Below, piece after piece: positions 44,652 through 55,203 of a stretch of 64,000 nucleotides of DNA. Each line of letters opens with the position of its first letter. Within the stretch, counting starts at the first letter, position 1. Origin of the DNA: Halobacillus sp. Marseille-Q1614 (GTDB taxonomy: Bacteria; Bacillota; Bacilli; Bacillales; Halobacillaceae). The position numbers and the translations under genes are program-made. A model generated the notes under the pieces. That model saw only the letters and a program-made list of their open reading frames with translations. It was not told the origin of the DNA and did no database searches. Where the stretch lies: positions 2,976,001-3,040,000 of the forward strand of contig NZ_CADDWH010000001.1 in assembly GCF_902809865.1 (NCBI RefSeq), in the 5' to 3' direction.

Positions 44652-45734
44652 TTAAAACGTATCAAAAGTAAAAATAGTCTGCTTGGCATAAGGCTGATCA
44701 GCTTTTAATTCTACAGATGGAAACCCTTCGTGATGTAGAGAAGCAGGAGAAGCCTGTGTCTCAAAGCAGACGCCTAAGTGCTTCTTAGAACTCCCTTCAC
44801 TCAGCTCAAGCTCATCACTCATTTGATTCCCGCTATACATCACGACACCAGGCTGATCGGTGTGGATGGTAAGGCGCCGCCCGCTCTCTTTTTCTGTTAC
44901 AACGATTACTTCCTCTTCTGCCTCCTGGAAAATAAAATAGTGATCGTAGCCTCCGCCGGCTATCAGATTTTGCTTATCTTCAGAGCTAATACCTTCTTTC
45001 AGCTTTCGACCTCTACGAAAATCAAATGACGATTGTTCAGCGTTCAGGATTTTCCCCGTTGGAATCAGCTGCTCGTCTAACTCTACATATCGTTCACTTT
45101 TCATTGTAACGACATGATTGTGTACCGTGCGCTTTAATCTACCGCTTAAATTGAAATAAGAATGGTTCGTAAGCGTCAATGGTGTCGTTTGATCACTCTT
45201 CGCCTGATAATCAATAACCAACTGATTGTCATTCGTCAGTGAATACGTAATTCGCACCGTTAAATTACCAGGATATCCATCCTGCTCTGCAAGGAACCTC
45301 TGGCTGAGGACTAACCCGACACTTTTTGAAGTTTGAAAAGGTTCTGCGTTCCACAATACTTGGTGGAATCCTTGGGAGCCTCCATGAAGGTGGTTCGCAC
45401 CGTCATTAGCCTCAAGCAGATAATTCTTGCCTTCCCACTGGAAGGATGACTTTTCGATTCGGCCGGCTACTCTTCCAATAAGAGCACCAAAAAAGTTGGA
45501 ATCGGACTTATAATCTTTTAAATCCTTATAACCAAGGACGATATTCTCGAGTTGTCCATGTCGATCCGGAGCGAGCAGACGAGTAATAATTCCGCCATAA
45601 TTTAAGATGGAAACCTCCATGCCCTTCTCGTTCTTTAAATGATAATGCTTCCACCCATCTCCTAACTTTATTACTTCAAGATTCATTTTACTGCGGCCAA
45701 GCTTTGGATTAGTAGACTCCTCGTATATGCTCAT
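44652..45734 (-). CDS. galM: Aldose 1-epimerase (mutarotase)
   Basis: About 360 aa. Typical GalM landmarks are NYGGIITRLLAPDRHG, FGALIGRVAGRI, GANHLHGG, LTNHSYFNLSG (catalytic His) and YSGNQMSDE, with a late Glu in GVCFETQASPAS. It interconverts alpha and beta aldoses. ATG 45734 has a good site (AAGGGTGA) but overlaps the upstream reductase by 26 bases; ATG 45686 would give the more usual family N-terminus but has no site. Lies with sugar genes (reductase, xylB, xylA). Confidence 0.88.
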   Translation of the reverse strand: MSIYEESTNPKLGRSKMNLEVIKLGDGWKHYHLKNEKGMEVSILNYGGIITRLLAPDRHGQLENIVLGYKDLKDYKSDSNFFGALIGRVAGRIEKSSFQWEGKNYLLEANDGANHLHGGSQGFHQVLWNAEPFQTSKSVGLVLSQRFLAEQDGYPGNLTVRITYSLTNDNQLVIDYQAKSDQTTPLTLTNHSYFNLSGRLKRTVHNHVVTMKSERYVELDEQLIPTGKILNAEQSSFDFRRGRKLKEGISSEDKQNLIAGGGYDHYFIFQEAEEEVIVVTEKESGRRLTIHTDQPGVVMYSGNQMSDELELSEGSSKKHLGVCFETQASPASLHHEGFPSVELKADQPYAKQTIFTFDTF

Positions 45735-46692
45735 GAACTTCACCCTTATAAAAGTTTTTTAATTTTGCTAATTCGTTATCTGTAAAACTTGGAACATCAA
45801 TGGCTTTTAAGTTATCTTCCACCTGCCCGACATTCTTAAAGCCCGGGATGACGCTCGTTATTGCTTCCTGCTGCATAATCCACTTTAAAGCTGCTCTCGT
45901 CATATTTCCTCTATCCTGAGCGATCCATTCCAGTTTCCGGCTTAGTTCTACGCCTTTTTGAAATTCTAGTCCTCCGAATGTTTCCCCTACGTTAAAAGCA
46001 TCACCGTTACGATTAAAATGGCGGTGATCACTCTCTTCAAATTGATGGTCTTCATTAAATTTCCCTGTTAACAGTCCGCTGGCGAGAGGGACGCGGGCAA
46101 GAATTCCCACTTGTTTTTCCTGAGCTTTAGGAAGCAGCTCCTCCAGGGGCTTTTGGCGGAAAATATTAAAGATAATCTGCAGTGCACTCGCATTTGTGTG
46201 ATTAAGTACAAACAGGCCTTCTTCTACCGTTTCGACGCTCACGCCGTAATACCTTATTTTTCCCCGGTCTTTTAATTTCTCTAATACTTCAAAAACCGAA
46301 CCTTCTTTCATGATTTCAAAAGGAGGACAGTGGATTTGATATAAGTCAATCTGATCTCGATTTAACCGCTTGAGGCTTCTCTCTACATACTCGGTAACGG
46401 CTTCTTCTGAGTAATTCGCCGGGTCTTCAATGTCTCCCTGACGACAAAATTTAGTCGCTATGTAGACTTGGTCTTCTTTTCCTTTGGTCGCTTGAGCAAG
46501 GAGTTCCTCACTATGCCCCATTCCATAAACATCAGCCGTATCAAAAAAGTTAACACCCTGATCCATCGCGTATTCTAAGGCTTCTAGCGATTTCTGATCA
46601 TCTGTTTTTCCCCAGTTTCCTCCAATTGCCCATGTCCCAAAGCTCAACTCACTAATTTTCATATCCGTTTTACCAAATTGATTGTATTTCAC
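45709..46692 (-). CDS. Aldo/keto reductase (AKR, YccK/IolS-like)
   Basis: 327 aa. N-terminal KISELSFGTWAIGGNWG, catalytic Asp/Tyr in FFDTADVYGMGHSEEL, Lys in YIATKFCR and His in YQIHCPP; C-terminal SVIPGFKNVGQVEDNL binds NADP. A soluble sugar or aldehyde reductase; beside xylA/xylB and galM it may act on pentoses (inference). Start GTG at 46692 after GGGAGAAGA. Translationally overlapped with galM. Confidence 0.87.
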   Translation of the reverse strand: MKYNQFGKTDMKISELSFGTWAIGGNWGKTDDQKSLEALEYAMDQGVNFFDTADVYGMGHSEELLAQATKGKEDQVYIATKFCRQGDIEDPANYSEEAVTEYVERSLKRLNRDQIDLYQIHCPPFEIMKEGSVFEVLEKLKDRGKIRYYGVSVETVEEGLFVLNHTNASALQIIFNIFRQKPLEELLPKAQEKQVGILARVPLASGLLTGKFNEDHQFEESDHRHFNRNGDAFNVGETFGGLEFQKGVELSRKLEWIAQDRGNMTRAALKWIMQQEAITSVIPGFKNVGQVEDNLKAIDVPSFTDNELAKLKNFYKGEVHEHIRGVY

Positions 46693-46715
46693 TCTTCTCC
46701 CGCCTCCCTATTATA

Positions 46716-46754
46716 GAAGAAGGCTGTCCACTTGAGTACAGCCTTCTTCTTTTA
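46716..46754. terminator. Hairpin between xylB and aldo/keto reductase
   Basis: GAAGAAGGCTGT-CCACTTGAGT-ACAGCCTTCTTC, perfect 12-bp stem, with TTTTATAA on the + strand side. Confidence 0.65.
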
Positions 46755-46780
46755 TAATGTTAACGATATGGTGCGAGCTG

Positions 46781-48249
46781 CTAGTTCAACGATTCAGTTT
46801 GATTATAGACTTCTTGATAAATGCTAAACAACTCTCTATATGCTTTTACATTTTCTTCATTTGGTTTGACCGTCTGCCCTATCTCAAGAAATTCGTCGGC
46901 ACATTCTTTTAGGGAATCAAACCATCCGCTTCCGTAAGCCGCCAGCATGGCAGCGCCCATGCCGGGTCCCTGCTCACTTGAGAGCTTCATGACTTCTACT
47001 CCAAAAATATCAGCCTGCATCTGAAGCCAATCCTTATTTTTCGTCCCGCCCCCGGTGGAGACAATCGTATCTATCAATTTGCCGCTTTTCCTGAGAATAC
47101 TGATTGACTCATAGAGAGAAAACGTAATCCCTTCCATAACAGCTCTCACAAAATGCTTGCGTTCATGTGAGCTGTCCATCCCAATAAAGCTGGCGCGGAT
47201 GGAAGCATCCGCATGAGGCGTCCGCTCACCTACTATGTAAGGAGTAAACAGTAAGCCGTTCGATCCTGCAGGCACAGAAGCAATTTCCGCTACAAGCTCT
47301 TCAAAAGATTCTTTTTTTGCAAACACATCTTTAAACCAGCTTAAACTGTAACCCGCAGCCAGGGTAACTCCCATGGCATAGTAAGCGTCCGGAGCTCCAT
47401 GATTAAAATAATGAACTTTTCCATTGAAATCTTTATCACGATCCTGCTCATAAGCAAGAACGACTCCTGAAGTCCCAATGCTGCACAGCGTTTTTCCTAC
47501 ATCTAAAATACCTGAACCGATGGCCCCGCAGGCATTGTCGGCACCGCCGGCGAAAACGCTGGGAGCTTGAGGCAGCCCGATTTCTTCTGCATTCAACAGG
47601 TTACCGACTTTTTCATGAGAAGCTACAAGCGGCGGGCATAGGGCAGCCGGGATATTAAAAGCTTCACAGATTTCTTCACTCCACATATTTTCTTCGATAG
47701 CTAACAACAAAGTGCCGGCAGCGTCGGAATAATCCATGTGAATCTGTCCTGTCAGCTTATAGCGTAAATAGTCTTTAGGCAGTAGGAACGTCTTTGCTTT
47801 TTCAAAAATCTCCGGTTCATTTTCCTGCACCCATAAGATTTTCGGCAGTGTAAAGCCTTCAAGTGCCGGGTTTTTAGTAATTTCAAGCAGCTTATTCTCT
47901 CCAAGCGTTTCATAAATCTGCCGGCACTGATCGGTCGTTCTCGTATCATTCCAAAGAATCGCAGGCCTTAAAACTTCATGGTTTTCATCGAGAAGGAAAA
48001 GCCCGTGCATCTGCCCGGAAAAACTTATACCTTCTATATCTTCCACATGGCCGTTAAACTCCTGAACTAAATCTTTTAATCCATCAAGTGTCTGATCCAC
48101 CCAGTTTTTTGGATCCTGTTCACTGTAACCATTTTGCTCCTGAATCAGTGATAGGACTTGGAGACTTCATGTTCAATTTTTCCTTTTTGGTTCACTAGTA
48201 AAAGCTTTACGGCACTAGTCCCAAGATCAATCCCAATTACATATTTCAT
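46781..48249 (-). pseudogene. xylB: Xylulokinase, frameshifted near its N-terminus
   Basis: The gene starts at ATG 48249 with MKYVIGIDLGTSAVKLLLVN (phosphate-binding loop of FGGY kinases), then VSKSYH and a TGA. The other frame continues as LIQEQNGYSEQDPKNWVDQT to a complete C-terminal part with GTSGVVLAYE, GGADNACGAIG and STGGGTKN. TATCACTG should be TATCCACTG: one C missing near 48150. A product starting at GTG 48100 would lack the first ATP-site strands. It would phosphorylate D-xylulose if intact. Confidence 0.85.
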
Positions 48250-48253
48250 ACGA

Positions 48254-48790
48254 TTACTCTCCTGCGTAGGCTTTTAATAGATATTGGTTGATGTTTGATT
48301 TGATAAGCTCTAAAAGGCCGGACTCATGCTTAATTTCATCAAGCTGCAAAGCATGCTGCTCAAGCTTATAAAGGTCCGTCGTTCCTTCTACAATTTCTTT
48401 TCCTATACCCTCTTTGAAGCTGCTGTAACGATCTTCCACAATTCCATCAAGAACTTTATCATCGATCAGCTTCTGAGCTACTCGCAGCCCTACTGCGAAA
48501 GCATCCATACCGGCAATATGAGCCAGGAAGAGGTCTTCCCGTGTAAACGATCCACGACGCACTTTTGCATCAAAGTTCAATCCGCCCCGGCCTAAGCCGC
48601 CATTTTTAATAATTTCATACATGGCTAATGTTGTAGAATATAAGTCCGTCGGGAAATCATCGGTATCCCAGCCCAGCAGGGGATGGCCCTGGTTGGCATC
48701 TACTGAGCCAAGCAGGTTGTTGACACGGGCATAACGAAGTTCATGTTCAAATGTATGGCCTGCTAGTGTCGCGTGGTTCGCAAATCGAGC
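48254..48790 (-). pseudogene. xylA: Xylose isomerase, C-terminal part only
   Basis: Only the end of XylA remains: [52 protein letters not shown] and [14 protein letters not shown] to the end. About 235 N-terminal residues, including the first catalytic His and two metal ligands, are missing. The frame upstream of ANHATL is not xylA but the complement of a xylR fragment, so a deletion fused the two divergent genes. Four bases before xylB. Confidence 0.85.
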
Positions 48791-48937
48791 GGCGGCTGCC
48801 GCACCGTCAAGTGAATACCATATTGCCGGTATTGGCATCGGCGTTCCAGGATCTGTAGACAAACAGGGGAAAATATTGTTTACACCTAATCTGGGCTGGC
48901 AGAATATTGACTTCAAAGGAATAATGAAAGAGCTTTA
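48790..48937 (+). pseudogene. xylR: xylR (ROK family repressor) fragment
   Basis: On the + strand, facing the truncated xyl[21 protein letters not shown], then [21 protein letters not shown] and a stop. This is the conserved ROK/XylR segment ([24 protein letters not shown]). Both ends of the gene are gone. In Bacillaceae xylR normally diverges from xylAB, which explains the head-to-head arrangement. Confidence 0.8.
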
Positions 48938-49031
48938 GGAATGGCGGCCTTCAGTTTTGAAGATCCCTTGTTTCCGAATGTTCTCTTTTTCTCGTAAATA
49001 CAGAAATGTTAGCAAAAGGGGTTGAAAAACT

Positions 49032-49049
49032 TTGTGAAATATTGCACAA
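49032..49049. promoter_or_regulatory. Rex-type operator upstream of ldh
   Basis: TTGTGAA-ATAT-TGCACAA differs from the Rex consensus TTGTGAA-N4-TTCACAA at one base. It lies 46 bases before the ldh start codon. Confidence 0.8.
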
Positions 49050-49065
49050 TATAGACATGAAATGA

Positions 49066-50064
<999 letters not shown>

Positions 50065-50072
50065 TAATTAAT

Positions 50073-50110
50073 AAACCCCCAGGTGATTACTACCGCCTGG
50101 GGGTTTTTCA
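50073..50110. terminator. Strong terminator (ldh / cotSA)
   Basis: AAACCCCCAGG...CCTGGGGGTTTTT, between converging genes. Confidence 0.88.
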
Positions 50111-50114
50111 TGAA

Positions 50115-51464
50115 CTACCTCATCCGTTTCGCTTTTAAATAGAAATACAACATTATTAAACAGGCGGACTTAAAGCTCATGACGCCTGTCTCTGATGCTG
50201 CCTCCATTTCTTCATCCAAGTGCGGAATAAATGAAGATTCACCGAATTCATCAGCTGCTGACTCTAAATAGAATTCCTCTCTATTTACAGCCGCGATTTG
50301 TTCCTCACTTTCTGAACGCTCTACATGCTCCCAAACTAGTGAAATATCCTGAACGACCCGATCCCAGGAATAATGTTTTTCAGCGAGCGCCCGCCCGTAT
50401 CTTCCCATCTCTTCCCTTAATCCAGTGTTGGAGAGAAGATAGGAAATATGCTGGACAAACTCTCCCGGATCCTGAGGATTTTCAACGACGAGACCATTTT
50501 TATGAATGTCAATGACTTCCTTATTTCCTCCACGATTCGTAGTAACGATAGGCAGACCAGCAGCCATAGCTTCGTAATGCACACGTGCCAGAGGCTCCTG
50601 CCACTGGGACGTACATACAAAAACATCAGCCGCGGCAAACCATTCGTGAATTTTATCGGGTGACACAAAGCCTGTGAGGACTACAGGGATTGGCAGCCTT
50701 TCAGCGAGCGCCCGTACGTACGCGATATAATCGGAAATCCCATCATCGCTAAACCATTTACTCCCCATAATTACGAGTGCGATATCTTCATTCTTCTTCG
50801 CCAATTCAGGGATGGCACGGACGAGGACATCGATTCCTTTATTAGGTGAAAGCCTGCCTGCGTACAGGATCACTTTTTTATTTGTTAAATTGTGCTCTGT
50901 CCGCAATCTGTTTCTCATTTCTCTTGCCTGGCTTGAATAAACCGGAACGAAACGGTCCAAATCTACGCCTGAATAAATAGTCTGCAGCTTAGGGGCTGCT
51001 TCTGGAAAGAACCCTTTGATCGTGTCACCAATATAATTACTGATCGTAATAATTTTATCAACCTTCCGGACAGCCTCTGCTCCTTCTTCGCGGTCAATCT
51101 TCTCCGGCTTAAACATATCATTGTGCATGCTTAATACAATTTTCGAATCAGGCGCTAACTCACGTACAGCCCCTACTAAGCGCGGCCTGTTAAAAATATG
51201 AATCAGCTCATAAGTTTCAGGGGAGTTCCTTAGAAAGTCCGCAACATTTTCACGGTATGGTTCTAATAAACCTCCATCTACCCGCACATAACGAATCCCA
51301 TCTTTCCTTTCATCATTAGGGAGTGCTTCATCACTTCTTCCTAAGATCGTGATATCATGATTCCTTTTTAAAATGGACACTGCACCGTCAATATAGGTTT
51401 GAATCGCTCCTCCACGAATAGCCGGGACGGGTAATTTTTCAGTACATATAATTAAAATCTTCAA
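50115..51464 (-). CDS. cotSA: Spore coat glycosyltransferase CotSA-like (GT4)
   Basis: 449 aa. GT-B fold of family GT4: N-terminal EKLPVPAIRGGAIQTYIDG, LYAGRLSPNKGIDVLVRAI, and the donor-site stretch EPLARVHYEAMAAGLPIV with the nucleotide-binding Glu. The last 80 residues are an extra acidic tail with a hydrophobic end. The start is TTG 51464 after AAGGAGG. Directly behind cotS (2-base gap), as in B. subtilis, so it likely glycosylates a spore-coat component. Confidence 0.85.
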   Translation of the reverse strand: MKILIICTEKLPVPAIRGGAIQTYIDGAVSILKRNHDITILGRSDEALPNDERKDGIRYVRVDGGLLEPYRENVADFLRNSPETYELIHIFNRPRLVGAVRELAPDSKIVLSMHNDMFKPEKIDREEGAEAVRKVDKIITISNYIGDTIKGFFPEAAPKLQTIYSGVDLDRFVPVYSSQAREMRNRLRTEHNLTNKKVILYAGRLSPNKGIDVLVRAIPELAKKNEDIALVIMGSKWFSDDGISDYIAYVRALAERLPIPVVLTGFVSPDKIHEWFAAADVFVCTSQWQEPLARVHYEAMAAGLPIVTTNRGGNKEVIDIHKNGLVVENPQDPGEFVQHISYLLSNTGLREEMGRYGRALAEKHYSWDRVVQDISLVWEHVERSESEEQIAAVNREEFYLESAADEFGESSFIPHLDEEMEAASETGVMSFKSACLIMLYFYLKAKRMR

Positions 51465-51466
51465 CC

Positions 51467-52561
51467 TTATGAACCTCCTTTCCTGTCGTTAGCCAGTTCT
51501 TCGAGGACTGACCATTTAGATTCTTCTAGTTTTATAATGGATTGGACTTCTTGCTCAAGCTCTTCGTTTAAAAAAGTCGTCGGTGAATACACCATATATT
51601 TAATATTCTTATAAAATAAGTTGGGCAGCGATAAGTCGATCAGCAGCATCTCATAGACTTCATCAGAAATTGGGTTTGCTTCATGATAAGCCTGAATCAT
51701 CTCCCGGGCCCAGTGAATATCCCATTGCCCAAGAGCGTGCATCCTGTCTATAATCATCTTTCTTAAATCCCGAATTGTAATATCATAAGACACTCCGTCT
51801 AAATCAATGATCCAGACACCATCGTCAGCCATTTGAGCGTTTGACCAGCCGTAATCTTGGTGAACGAGCCCTACCTCTTCTGTACCGCGAGCTATGATAT
51901 TATCATAAGATGAATTCTCAAGTCGTTCGATCGCCTTCCTTGCTTGTTCTTGAAACATATCAATGACAGAAAGAATCGTTGCACTTGCCGGCATTTCGAT
52001 ATAGGCGTTCGCTATATCTCTAAACCAGTTCATTTTCTTCTCCACTCGCTGATACGTTCTTGGCCATCGGTTCAAACGAGAAACGACTTGTGCATCCGCG
52101 GGCGGGATATAGCCTTTAGATAGTCTGTGAAACTCTCCCAGCGCATAACAAAGCTGCTTTGTACCTTCCAGATCTTGAGGAAGCTGATACAAAGTATCGA
52201 TCCAATCTGCCACAAACCATAACTTCCCTCCCTTTAGTACATACTTCTCTCCATTTTTCGTTGGAATAATGGCAGGAACCCTGGCTTTCTGCTCTTGAAC
52301 TAAATATTCCTGGGCGCCCAGGCTGAACTTACTGTGGATCGGAGTGCGATGCAGAAGCTTCAGGCTGTATGTGCCTTTATCTGTGTCTAACTTCCAGATA
52401 GCTCCTCCTTTTTCATCTTTCGTTGCCATAACTGTCATTCCGTAAACAGTAAAATCGTAGAATTCAGCCACTTCATAAGCCATGTCTACGATATATTGAG
52501 GAACGTACATTTCTTCTAAGGGATTCTCGTCTAACCACGGTTTTATGATTTGATCTGACAT
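51467..52561 (-). CDS. cotS: CotS family spore coat protein
   Basis: 364 aa from ATG 52561 (site TAGGAGGTG). Kinase-like (APH/choline kinase) fold: LVHQDYGWSNAQM in the catalytic loop and WIIDLDGVSYD in place of the metal site, plus LKGGKLWFVADWIDTLYQLP near the hinge. CotS proteins are built into the inner spore coat; whether they phosphorylate a sugar is not known. Operon with cotSA; divergent from the UDP-sugar genes. Confidence 0.87.
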   Translation of the reverse strand: MSDQIIKPWLDENPLEEMYVPQYIVDMAYEVAEFYDFTVYGMTVMATKDEKGGAIWKLDTDKGTYSLKLLHRTPIHSKFSLGAQEYLVQEQKARVPAIIPTKNGEKYVLKGGKLWFVADWIDTLYQLPQDLEGTKQLCYALGEFHRLSKGYIPPADAQVVSRLNRWPRTYQRVEKKMNWFRDIANAYIEMPASATILSVIDMFQEQARKAIERLENSSYDNIIARGTEEVGLVHQDYGWSNAQMADDGVWIIDLDGVSYDITIRDLRKMIIDRMHALGQWDIHWAREMIQAYHEANPISDEVYEMLLIDLSLPNLFYKNIKYMVYSPTTFLNEELEQEVQSIIKLEESKWSVLEELANDRKGGS

Positions 52562-52739
52562 GATTTCACCTCCTATATAAATCATCTTATTCGGTTCCTG
52601 ACAGAACGTATGGGGCAATGGCTAATGTCACGATAGGGAATGAAAAAAACTGAAAATAGGCTTTTATTCGCCGTTACCCATTTCGAGATTGCCAATATAG
52701 TAGTGGTAGTATGATCGTTTTCAAAGAGGAGAATCTTTA

Positions 52740-54032
52740 ATGAAAATTTTATTCATAGGGATGGGATATGTAGGGACAACGATGAGTACAGCTCTAGCCA
52801 TGGCTGGTCATCTAGTAACTGGATTCGATGTTGATGAAGAGAAAATCTCCTCCCTAAAAGAGGGTAAGCTATATTTTCATGAGCCGGAATTACAGGAAAT
52901 GATGGTTGAAAGAATACGAAACAAACAATTATTCTTCACTACGGATCCGCAAAAAGCGATCGAAGGCCACGATATTATATTTATTACGGTAGGCACTCCT
53001 TCATTAAGCAGTGGGAAGGCAGACCTCCGTTATATTAAAAAGGCAGCCGAAATGATCGGCCGCTATAAAGCCAGCGAAAAGATCGTCGTAATTAAAAGCA
53101 CCGTGCCTATAGGAACCACAAGGAATTTAGAGCAGTGGGTACAATCATCCAGTGTGGATTCCTCTCTTCTTCATACGGCTATGAACCCGGAGTTTCTAAG
53201 AGAAGGAAATGCCCTGCATGATGCTTTAAATCCTGACCGTATTGTTATCGGAAGTGAAAGCAGTAAAGCCTTACACACTTTGACAAAACTATATCAAGCC
53301 TTTCACTGCCCCATCGTAACCACTTCGTCACAAGCTGCTGAAATGATTAAGTATGCATCGAATGCTTTTTTAGCCACAAAAATTTCTTTTATTAACGAAA
53401 TCGCACGGCTGTGCGATCAAAAAAAGATCGAAATTCAGGACGTTTCCAAGGGAATGGGACTTGACCATAGAATTGGCCCCGCCTTCCTGCAAGCCGGCTT
53501 AGGCTACGGCGGCTCCTGTTTTCCTAAAGATACAAAAGAGCTGCTCTGGACTGCAGAGAACAGCGGCTGTCCGCTTCACATCCTGCAAGAAGCAGAAAAA
53601 GTCAACCAGTCCCAGCCTCAGTATTTTATAGATAAAATCAAACAGAAAGTTGGCCCGCTGGAGAAGAAAAAAGCAGCTGTCTTTGGGCTTTCGTTCAAAC
53701 CACACACGGATGATACGAGGGAATCTGTCTCCTTTTCTACCATCGAGAAGCTCCTTCTGGAAAAAGCGCAGGTTCAGGTCCACGACCCAGTTGTGAAACT
53801 TACAAAGAATTGGCTGGATCAAGGAGTTGAACAATTTCCCAGTGCTTACGCCGCTGCCAAAGACTGCGACTTCATTGTGATTTGCACCGACTGGCCAGAA
53901 TACGGTGAACTGGACTGGGGGAAGATCCATTCCCTCATGAAGGATGGCTCTATCTTTGACGGCCGTAACATGCTGGACGCTGTCTATTTAAAAAGCTTAG
54001 GTTTTCATTATCAAGGGATAGGTTATGAGTAA
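52740..54032 (+). CDS. ytcA: UDP-glucose 6-dehydrogenase
   Basis: 430 aa. NAD site IGMGYVGTTMSTALAMAGH, STVPIGTT, MNPEFLREGNALHD and the catalytic Cys in LGYGGSCFPKDTKELL; C-terminal domain with GLSFKPHTDDTRES. It oxidises UDP-glucose to UDP-glucuronate. First gene of a three-gene + strand unit beside cotS/cotSA, as ytcA in B. subtilis, so it probably supplies sugar for a spore-surface glycan (inference). Site AAAGAGGAG. Confidence 0.9.
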   Translation: MKILFIGMGYVGTTMSTALAMAGHLVTGFDVDEEKISSLKEGKLYFHEPELQEMMVERIRNKQLFFTTDPQKAIEGHDIIFITVGTPSLSSGKADLRYIKKAAEMIGRYKASEKIVVIKSTVPIGTTRNLEQWVQSSSVDSSLLHTAMNPEFLREGNALHDALNPDRIVIGSESSKALHTLTKLYQAFHCPIVTTSSQAAEMIKYASNAFLATKISFINEIARLCDQKKIEIQDVSKGMGLDHRIGPAFLQAGLGYGGSCFPKDTKELLWTAENSGCPLHILQEAEKVNQSQPQYFIDKIKQKVGPLEKKKAAVFGLSFKPHTDDTRESVSFSTIEKLLLEKAQVQVHDPVVKLTKNWLDQGVEQFPSAYAAAKDCDFIVICTDWPEYGELDWGKIHSLMKDGSIFDGRNMLDAVYLKSLGFHYQGIGYE

Positions 54033-54056
54033 TGAAAATTTAGAAAGGAGGAAGCC

Positions 54057-55100
54057 ATGAAAGGATTAATCTTAACAGCCGGAAGAGGAACCCGATTACG
54101 GCCGCTATCTTATACGAAACCAAAACCCCTGCTCCCTGTAGCCAATCAGGCCGTTATCCAATATGGAATTCTCCAGCTTTACAACATCGGCATACGGGAA
54201 ATAGGATTAGTCATTCCACCCGGACAGCAGGAAACGTTTGAAGATCATTTAAATCTGGAGAATGATCTGACGGTTCGATACATCGTTCAAAATGAACCTA
54301 AAGGCATTGCTCATGCTGTCAGTCAGGCTGAAGATTTTATAGGGTCCGAATCTTTCGTGCTCCTTCTTGGAGATAACTTAATTGACGAACCCTTCCAGCA
54401 CTTAAAAGAATCATTTGACAAGGAAAACATAGACGGAAGCATCATGCTGACGAAAGTGAAAAATCCTGAGGATTATGGGATCGCAGAAGTTAAAAAGAAA
54501 AAAATTATAAATCTTGTAGAAAAGCCTGAAAAGCCAAAATCAAAGCTTGCTGTCATAGGGGTATATATTTTTACACCGCTGATATTTAAAGCCATCCATT
54601 CGATAACACCTTCATCTAGAGGAGAATATGAGATTACGGATGCTATTCAATGGATGATTAATCAAGGATATGCCATAAATTATGTCAAAGCTCATAAACC
54701 AGCCTTTGATGTCGGGACAATGGACAGATGGCTGGAGGCGAATGAATGGATGCTTCAGAAAAAAGAAGATATCAATCATCATGACCTCGTAGAAAACACC
54801 GTGATCATCCCCCCTGTAGTCATCGGGGAAAACTGTAAAATAAAAGACTCGGTAATTGGCCCTTTTGTTTCTATTGAACCAAATACGACGATTAAGAAAT
54901 GCCGTATTAATAACAGCATTATTTTAAAAGATTCATGTTTAAAAAACATTCCTTATGAGATTTCAAAAAGCATCTTTGGAGAAAGAACAAAAATTGTCGG
55001 CAAAAACTCAAAGCAACATACGATAAATGGAATACTTGGCGATGATTCCTCTCTAATCCTCTCGAACTCCCCGGCTCCCCAGGATGACACAGATCAGTAA
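54057..55100 (+). CDS. Sugar-phosphate nucleotidyltransferase (RmlA-like, long form)
   Basis: 347 aa. N-terminal nucleotidyltransferase motif [29 protein letters not shown] and EKPEKPKS, then a C-terminal left-handed beta-helix from about 255 ([20 protein letters not shown]). The long form is typical of glucose-1-phosphate thymidylyltransferase-like enzymes. It makes an NDP-sugar; which one is unknown. 24 bases after the dehydrogenase with site AAAGGAGG, so co-transcribed. Confidence 0.87.
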   Translation: MKGLILTAGRGTRLRPLSYTKPKPLLPVANQAVIQYGILQLYNIGIREIGLVIPPGQQETFEDHLNLENDLTVRYIVQNEPKGIAHAVSQAEDFIGSESFVLLLGDNLIDEPFQHLKESFDKENIDGSIMLTKVKNPEDYGIAEVKKKKIINLVEKPEKPKSKLAVIGVYIFTPLIFKAIHSITPSSRGEYEITDAIQWMINQGYAINYVKAHKPAFDVGTMDRWLEANEWMLQKKEDINHHDLVENTVIIPPVVIGENCKIKDSVIGPFVSIEPNTTIKKCRINNSIILKDSCLKNIPYEISKSIFGERTKIVGKNSKQHTINGILGDDSSLILSNSPAPQDDTDQ

Positions 55101-55203
55101 CACGCCCTGCTTCCATATACAGTGCAGGGCCATACATACGAACAAGTCCTCCCGACATATAGTAATAAAAAAAAGTACTTCTTTAGCAGAAGAGGGTGAA
55201 TCT

